A DNA stretch of 16,389 nucleotides. It comes from Irineochytrium annulatum (Eukaryota > Chytridiomycota > Chytridiomycetes > Chytridiales > Chytridiaceae). The notes beneath the pieces are model-generated. The model made no database searches and had not been told where the DNA came from. It saw only the letters and a program-made list of their open reading frames with translations. The stretch is taken from positions 1-16,389 of the forward strand of contig JADGJL010000648.1 of NCBI GenBank assembly GCA_027600665.1, written 5' to 3'. Shown piece after piece: positions 12,601-16,389 of this stretch. The translations under genes were made by a program, and so were the position numbers. Each line of letters begins with the position of its first letter. The first letter of the stretch is position 1.

Positions 12601-14831
12601 GCTTCATCGGGTTCTCAATGCGCCGGTACAACTGCCGAGCCCACGCGATCGATCCGGAGACGGGTGGCGTATTCCTTGGAATCGGAGGAGCGTCCTTGTA
12701 CTTCTGGTAAAGCTTCCGGACGCCCTCCAGGTCCTTCCTCGTGTAGTGGACGAACACGGTGTGATACTTTGACTCAAGGTCCAGCTGCATATCTTTGATC
12801 TGGCTGAACTTGAGCAGAAGGTTTAGAGACTGCTCTGTGCTCGTGATATGCTCGAATGAAGAATCGATGAACTGTTGCAAATTCGCCTCAAGATCGGAGA
12901 TTTGCTTCTTAAATGTAGCGTAGTCCGAATCGTACTCCATCTTTCGGTGGTCGAGGATATCGTACGGCTTCCGCTGCATTTGCATCATGATATTTGAAAA
13001 GCGCTTAATTAACGAATCCATCCCCTCGATGCCCAGCTTTTCGAGGAGCGAGAACTTCTCAATCACACTGAACATGTCGATGACCTTCTGGATTCGCTTG
13101 CAGAACGCATCAAACTTTCCGAAAATGTACATCTCTGAGAAATCAAACTGCTTCTCCTGAGGTGTCTCCTGCAGGCGCTTCTTCGTCTCATGGAAGCACT
13201 TCTGGTAGGCCTCGTTCAACTTGATGCAGTCAACAAGCTTTTTCACCAAAACTGTTCTGTCCTGGTCCCACAGTTTGGACCCCCCGTCCTTCATCCGTGT
13301 GAGACATGCATTATCGCCGAAAGAATGTTTACCTTGTAAATGAACTCCTTGCAGCTAGTAATCATCTGGTTGGTGACTTTGACGAACAGTGAAGTCATCC
13401 TCTCAGATGTGTTGTAATACCGCGAAATGCTAATTATTACGCCACATCAGCATCCTACCGCCTGATAAAAATTGAATCTTACCTGTATATCATCTTTATA
13501 GCATTGATGAGACCAGGGATAGCGGGAATCATGCCGACGGGATCGCAGGCATATAAAGGGTCATAAAATCTCTCAAGAGTGTAGAGATATTTCACGTTGT
13601 CCTTTTTATGCAATTAAAAGAGCGTTTTTGAAGCCACCAACCAAACCTTTGACTCATTCGCGGCGTCCGTCACGCGGTTGTCAAGATCCTTCCACGTCTT
13701 CAACAAAGCCCTCGACTTCACGGCATTCAGAATGCCGATCACCTTTTTGCAGTTCGGCGACTTCAACTGATCCGTGATGCTGTTGAACTTCACCATCCTC
13801 GCCTTCCAGTGCGCCAACTCGGCGTTCGGGCCAATATCGTCGGCCTCCTTCCTCATCTGCTCAGACTCCGCCAACACCTGCTCGATCTGCTTGCACCACT
13901 CATTCACAAGCACCTCAAGAGCGTTCACGACCTCCGGGTTGTGAGCCGCGTTCGCGTAGTCTGAGGGTTTTTTGAAGGCGTCCAACTCGACCGTGCATGG
14001 GTGGAGCTGGACGGAGTCGTGGAGATTCACCATCGCGACATGAAGATCCGTCACAAAGCGCTCCAAAACCTCCATGAACGTCTTCACGGCCTCATCCTTT
14101 TGCCTCTGAAGTACTCCCCAATTATCCTTTTAAATGGAAAAATCGTTATCATTAGTACGTCAAAACCAAAAAGAGTTAAGAAAGTAAACAACGCACCTGG
14201 GCTTTCAACGCAGGCATAACGACATGCTTCACCATCACCGTCAACGATGGCAAAATGTTCGGCTGAAGCAATCCAAAGTAAACGTCCGACGAGATCGACT
14301 GAACCGTGATCGCCTTCGTCGTCGGGCGGATAAAATAGCATCCGATTCCCGTGATCCCCTCCCTCGATCCATTTGTGACAATGAGGGCATTTGTTTTTTG
14401 CGGAGGTTGCCCGAGTAAAACCGGGGCGACGGTCCTCGTATTCGACACATCATCCTGCAATCATCATCAGCCCTGATCATCCATCCACCACAAAACAGAA
14501 AACGACACAACGGAATTCATTGAAAAGCAATCACCTTTGCTGCGGCCTGCCAGAAAAACAGCACCTTCTTCGATCCCCCCTCGGCAAAGAAATCATTCAC
14601 GATCTCCAGCTTGTTGCCCAGCAGCAGGCTGTTCTCCAGCCCAGGCGGCTTCTCGTCGACGTACTGCGAGAACTTCTCGAGCAGGAACCTGTGGCGCGCA
14701 TCGAGGCTCGCCCGCTTCTTCTCGATCTGGTTCACGCCGATGATGCCCTTCTTCTTCTGATCGGCGTCGTGCGCATACGACAGGTCCTTTATGGACCGGT
14801 GCAGGTTCGTCTTCGAGCCGAGGTCGGCCAT
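247..14831 (-). CDS. DNAH5: Axonemal outer-arm dynein heavy chain, gamma class (complete, 19 exons)
   Basis: This encodes the ATP-driven motor subunit of the outer dynein arm, which slides axonemal doublet microtubules. Exons on the minus strand, high to low: 14831-14535, 14454-14197, 14126-13647, 13601-13483, 13429-13333, 13288-10733, 10680-8774, 8731-8608, 8561-6665, 6623-6522, 6474-5578, 5531-5386, 5346-3427, 3380-2440, 2386-1592, 1531-1314, 1267-732, 665-340, 262-247. Their sum is 4,544 codons including TAG, so 4,543 residues, the usual size for the family. Domains by approximate residue: tail 1-1300, linker 1300-1870, AAA1 P-loop 1901-1908, AAA2 P-loop 2183-2190, AAA3 P-loop 2511-2518, AAA4 P-loop 2874-2881, stalk 3128-3428, AAA6 with [11 protein letters not shown] near 4012, and C-terminal domain to 4543. 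The class call rests on remembered similarity to DNAH5/DNAH8, notably [17 protein letters not shown] before the linker, [14 protein letters not shown], and an end in RGIALLC. The start ATG has A at -3 and G at +4, and no earlier in-frame ATG is needed. Splice sites were placed by eye; DNAH8-like versus DNAH5-like is not separable here. Confidence 0.94.
3943..4845 (-). other. Dynein stalk: coiled coil 1, microtubule-binding domain, coiled coil 2
   Basis: Coiled coil 1 spans about residues 3128-3228 (heptad-like, rich in Ala, Glu and Lys, ending [11 protein letters not shown]). The microtubule-binding head is about 3233-3343 and begins [16 protein letters not shown], with CCKPSW and a [14 protein letters not shown] exit. 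Coiled coil 2 is about 3348-3428 ([18 protein letters not shown]). This unit sits between AAA4 and AAA5 and carries the ATP-sensitive microtubule contact. All of it lies in one uninterrupted exon (5346-3427). Boundaries are read by eye and may be off by about ten residues. Confidence 0.85.
5669..5692 (-). other. AAA4 P-loop (GVGGSGKQ)
   Basis: Residues 2874-2881, in the context [21 protein letters not shown] followed by [10 protein letters not shown], the standard AAA4 sequence. The Walker [14 protein letters not shown] follows in exon 12 after the 46-bp intron 5577-5532. The exon 11/12 junction reads [15 protein letters not shown], which restores the conserved order. The site looks competent to bind nucleotide. 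Confidence 0.9.
6846..6869 (-). other. AAA3 P-loop (GEPGTAKT)
   Basis: Residues 2511-2518, in the family form [18 protein letters not shown]. The downstream block [20 protein letters not shown], then YGPPAGKKM and the Walker B FIDDINMP (D2578, D2579) are all present. The Walker B is split by the 41-bp intron at 6664-6624. In other dyneins, AAA3 is a regulatory ATPase site that gates the AAA1 cycle. Confidence 0.9.
7830..7853 (-). other. AAA2 P-loop (GPTGTGKT)
   Basis: Residues 2183-2190 lie within exon 9, after [21 protein letters not shown]. The segment [20 protein letters not shown] and the Walker-B-like [19 protein letters not shown] follow at the usual distance. In dyneins AAA2 binds nucleotide but is generally regarded as non-hydrolytic because its Walker B lacks the normal acidic pair, and that is also what is seen here. 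Confidence 0.9.
8722..8787 (-). other. AAA1 Walker A (GPAGTGKT), interrupted by a 42-bp intron
   Basis: AAA1 is the principal ATPase site of dynein. The codons for GPAGT end with AC at 8774; the intron runs 8773-8732; T at 8731 completes the threonine codon and GGG AAA ACC gives GKT (residues 1906-1908). Without removal of this intron the frame meets TAG in the first codon after ACG, so splicing is required for any motor activity. Exon 8 continues [24 protein letters not shown] and [13 protein letters not shown], then exon 9 gives the Walker B GCFDEFNR (D1953, E1954). The catalytic residues therefore look intact. Confidence 0.93.
8774..10680 (-). other. Dynein linker (DHC_N2-type) leading into AAA1
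   Basis: This 1,907-nt exon encodes about residues 1270-1905. It opens with [22 protein letters not shown] and continues through [15 protein letters not shown], both typical of the start of the mechanical linker in gamma-class heavy chains. The block from about residue 1480 ([16 protein letters not shown], then [17 protein letters not shown]) matches the linker core of dyneins, the lever that swings between AAA1 and AAA4/5 during the power stroke. The exon ends inside the AAA1 Walker A motif. The intron before it (10732-10681, 52 bp) has a TGCTAAC branch-point-like element close to its TAG acceptor. Confidence 0.85.
10733..14831 (-). other. Dynein tail region (exons 1-6)
   Basis: These exons encode about residues 1-1269, the stem that in this family dimerises the heavy chains and carries intermediate chains. 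The first 99 residues include a [18 protein letters not shown] segment typical of the DNAH5/DNAH8 N-terminus. Exon 2 ends in PALKAQ and joins DNWGVL, another family signature. Exon 3 joins exon 4 as [16 protein letters not shown], and exon 4 joins exon 5 as IY(S)[16 protein letters not shown], so these small introns (45, 53 and 44 bp) are well supported. Exon 6 is a single 2,556-nt block containing [16 protein letters not shown]. Five of the 18 introns fall within the first 1.55 kb of the gene, which makes this the most intron-dense part. Confidence 0.85.
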
Positions 14832-15143
14832 CGTTGAGCGCGGTGCGGCGGAGCGCTAACGCGGCCGCTCTCAAAGTGTGTCAAACTTCAGGATACACAG
14901 CAACCAACCGAGCAGGGCGGAGTTTCGATTGTTGCGCAGGGAGCAGGACCACGATGCATTGTGCAATATGCAATGTATTCAATCAGCCCAAACTCCCCTC
15001 GCTTTACACATCACGCACGTCCCGCAATTCTCGATCCCCGCTGCCACCAGAACTACTGCGAGCATACGAACAAACATACCGCACGGGGAGACCATCTCGC
15101 GTTTCCCGAATCCCTTGCAACCGGACGACTTGTGGGACGAGCA
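14832..15143 (-). promoter_or_regulatory. Intergenic spacer: HSP20 3' UTR plus dynein promoter and 5' UTR
   Basis: The 312 bases between the HSP20 stop and the dynein ATG must contain the end of one transcript and the start of the next. I see no TATA box at a convincing position and no perfect AATAAA on the minus strand, only a weak AATACA near 14975. A partial inverted repeat with CATTG and CAATG arms lies at about 14957-14975 and includes the C/EBP-like decamer ATTGCACAAT on the minus strand. No factor can be named. The sequence just before the dynein ATG is GC-rich. Confidence 0.45.
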
Positions 15144-16359
15144 TCACAGGACCTCGACCAACGTGGTGGGCATCCGCTTCTGCATGACAAGCCTGAGGAT
15201 GCCATCCGCGAGCTGCGCGTCCGCCTTCGATGGGTCGATCGGGTTGTCGAACTTGAGCGTCCTTTGGAAAAAAAAGTCATTCGAGTTAGATTGCAGCTTC
15301 AAGAACTCGTTGCAATCTATCCGAAAAAGGAGCGCACCGAGAGAATTTCCCCGTGTGGCGCTCCCTGATGCGAGTGTCGCCGGTGGTCGTGTGGACTGAC
15401 CCAATGTCGCCGCTGATCTCGACGCACGTGCCCTTGTCGAAGGACTGGACGCTGACCGCGTCCTTGTGGGCGCCGGGCAGGTCAACGTAGACTTGGAAAG
15501 AGTCACTGAATGTATGCGTTATTCTCTTTACTGGGAGGGAAAACCGCGAACCTCAGCTCGATCAAGTCGATGCGCGGGAAGGCGGGCTCCTGAAGCCAGT
15601 GTGAGGTGTTTGAGTTGGTCATAACGAGGCAAACGACGAAGGCGTACCGGCGAGGACTCGGCGGACTGGCCCGACGGAGCCGGCACGGCCGAAGGCGCAC
15701 CTGTGGACACGATCTTGGCCGCGGGGGGAGCAGTGTCCTCGGCAGCCGTTCCGACGGTACCGTTGGCGGCAGGGGCCTGGGCGTGGCTGACGGATTCATG
15801 CGTGTCCGTCCGGCCGGCTGTGGACAGAGTCTCAGCCGTTGGGTAGCCGACCGACGTATTCTGTCAACCGGCCGATGAACCAAAAAATACCGAAATGCTT
15901 CAGGTTTGTCAATCAAAGATCACTTACAATCAGCTCCCACAGCTTCTCAAGTCGGGCCGTATCGCCGGAGGCCATCTAGGAGGAAAATGTTGAAAACGTC
16001 ACTCACCTGCGCATACACCCTTGAGGCACCTTGAAAGCAACTTACCAAGTTCCTCAGGATCTCCTCGTTTTCCCTCCGAATGCACTCGACGCTGTTAAGC
16101 TCTCCTCCCGCGAATGTCTCGCCCCTGCCCTCGATCAAAGGCTCCGGGAATTGGCCGACCAACTCTTCGGCCGAGATAGGCTCGTCGACCTCCGAGACGA
16201 TGGCGAAGATCAATCCGGTGGCCGGTACAGCGCCATCGCCGACGTCGGTGGTCTCGACGGCCGCCGACGCCTCGGCCGTTTCGCCGCCCGGAACGGGGAT
16301 TTGCTGCTGTTGCTGCTGCTTAGGTTGCTGCGTCGTCTGCTTGAGCTCTCCGAGGCCGG
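15144..16359 (-). CDS. HSP20/alpha-crystallin-domain protein with a long N-terminal extension (5' partial)
   Basis: The C-terminal half is a small heat-shock protein domain; such proteins hold unfolding clients as ATP-independent oligomeric chaperones. Proposed exons on the minus strand: from 16359 or further upstream to 16046, then 15975-15928, 15860-15648, 15589-15552, 15505-15338, 15261-15144. Introns are 70, 67, 58, 46 and 76 bp, all GT..AG. The domain starts at PRIDLIELSDSF and shows YVDLPGAHKDAVSV, then RERHTGKFSRTLKF, the signature ADGILRL near the end, and a short tail ending LVEVL that may serve as the I-x-I/V contact. Before it lies an Ala/Pro/Ser/Thr-rich linker, and before that an acidic segment and a run of six glutamines that I do not recognise. 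The candidate acceptor at 16361-16360 (TTACACAG) suggests more exons upstream. Alternatively the ATG at 15975, first base of an exon, starts a 194-residue protein. Confidence 0.82.
16301..16318 (-). repeat. CAG/CAA repeat encoding six glutamines
   Basis: Six consecutive CAG or CAA codons on the minus strand lie in the frame of the first visible exon of the HSP20 gene, following QTTQQPK. The mixture of CAG and CAA makes it an imperfect trinucleotide tract. It is in frame, so length change would alter the protein without breaking it. Confidence 0.8.
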
Positions 16360-16389
16360 CTGTGTAAGCTCGAAAGTCAGAAATAAATC

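Noticed and set aside
14241..14510. Minus-strand open frame rich in arginine near the dynein 5' end
   Set aside because: It is a shadow frame of exon 2, whose true frame ([18 protein letters not shown]) joins exons 1 and 3 with intact splice sites.
247..14831. Idea that the many separate open frames mean a decayed or frameshifted dynein pseudogene
   Set aside because: Each frame break coincides with a GT..AG intron of 39-80 bp. Removing all 18 gives one frame of 4,544 codons with all P-loops intact.
14888..14959. Possible 23-codon upstream ORF before the dynein ATG
   Set aside because: An ATG at 14959 leads to TGA at 14888 on the minus strand, but the transcription start is unknown and the ATG may lie in the promoter. 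There is no coding signal.
15503..15916. Minus-strand open frame of 137 codons over the HSP20 linker region
   Set aside because: It is Arg/Pro-rich and runs through introns. The frame one base over gives an Ala/Pro/Ser linker that splices cleanly into the HSP20 domain.
1..16389. Search for mobile elements, tRNA or rRNA genes, CRISPR-like arrays and a novel system
   Set aside because: No terminal repeats, transposase-like frames, cloverleaf with A/B boxes or regularly spaced repeats were seen; two ordinary nuclear genes account for nearly all of the window.

Overview
The window is nuclear DNA from a eukaryote that builds motile cilia or flagella. Almost all of it is one gene on the minus strand, a complete axonemal dynein heavy chain of the outer-arm gamma class (animal DNAH5/DNAH8, Chlamydomonas ODA2). 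The genome appears compact: introns are 39-80 bp, with GT..AG ends and several CTAAY/CTGAY-like branch points. TAA, TAG and TGA all act as stops, so there is no sign of a reassigned code. A zoosporic fungus (chytrid or blastocladid type) or another small-intron flagellate would fit, but the sequence does not settle this.

Layout, read along the minus strand. From 16389 to 15144 lies the 3' part of a gene whose C-terminal half is an HSP20/alpha-crystallin domain. Its visible part has six exons, and its 5' end lies outside the window. From 15143 to 14832 is a short spacer that must hold the HSP20 3' UTR and the dynein promoter and 5' UTR. From 14831 to 247 is the dynein gene, which I resolve into 19 exons and 18 introns. 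The summed coding length is 13,632 nt, exactly divisible by three, giving 4,543 residues. Every junction keeps the frame and restores conserved dynein sequence. From 246 to 1 is the dynein 3' flank, with an AATAAA signal at 143-138.

The dynein protein has, in order, the N-terminal tail, the linker, AAA1-AAA4 each with an intact P-loop, the coiled-coil stalk with its microtubule-binding head, degenerate AAA5 and AAA6, and a C-terminal domain. It would act as a force-generating heavy chain of the axonemal outer dynein arm. The neighbouring small heat-shock protein is a chaperone-type protein on the same strand; nothing in the sequence shows that the two genes work together.

I found no mobile element, tRNA, rRNA or CRISPR array, and no evidence of a previously undescribed system. 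The points worth a second look concern gene structure: an intron inside the AAA1 Walker A motif, a 16-nt terminal coding exon whose donor overlaps an in-frame stop, frame-preserving introns that all carry stops, one alternative acceptor, and the unusual N-terminal part of the HSP20 protein.
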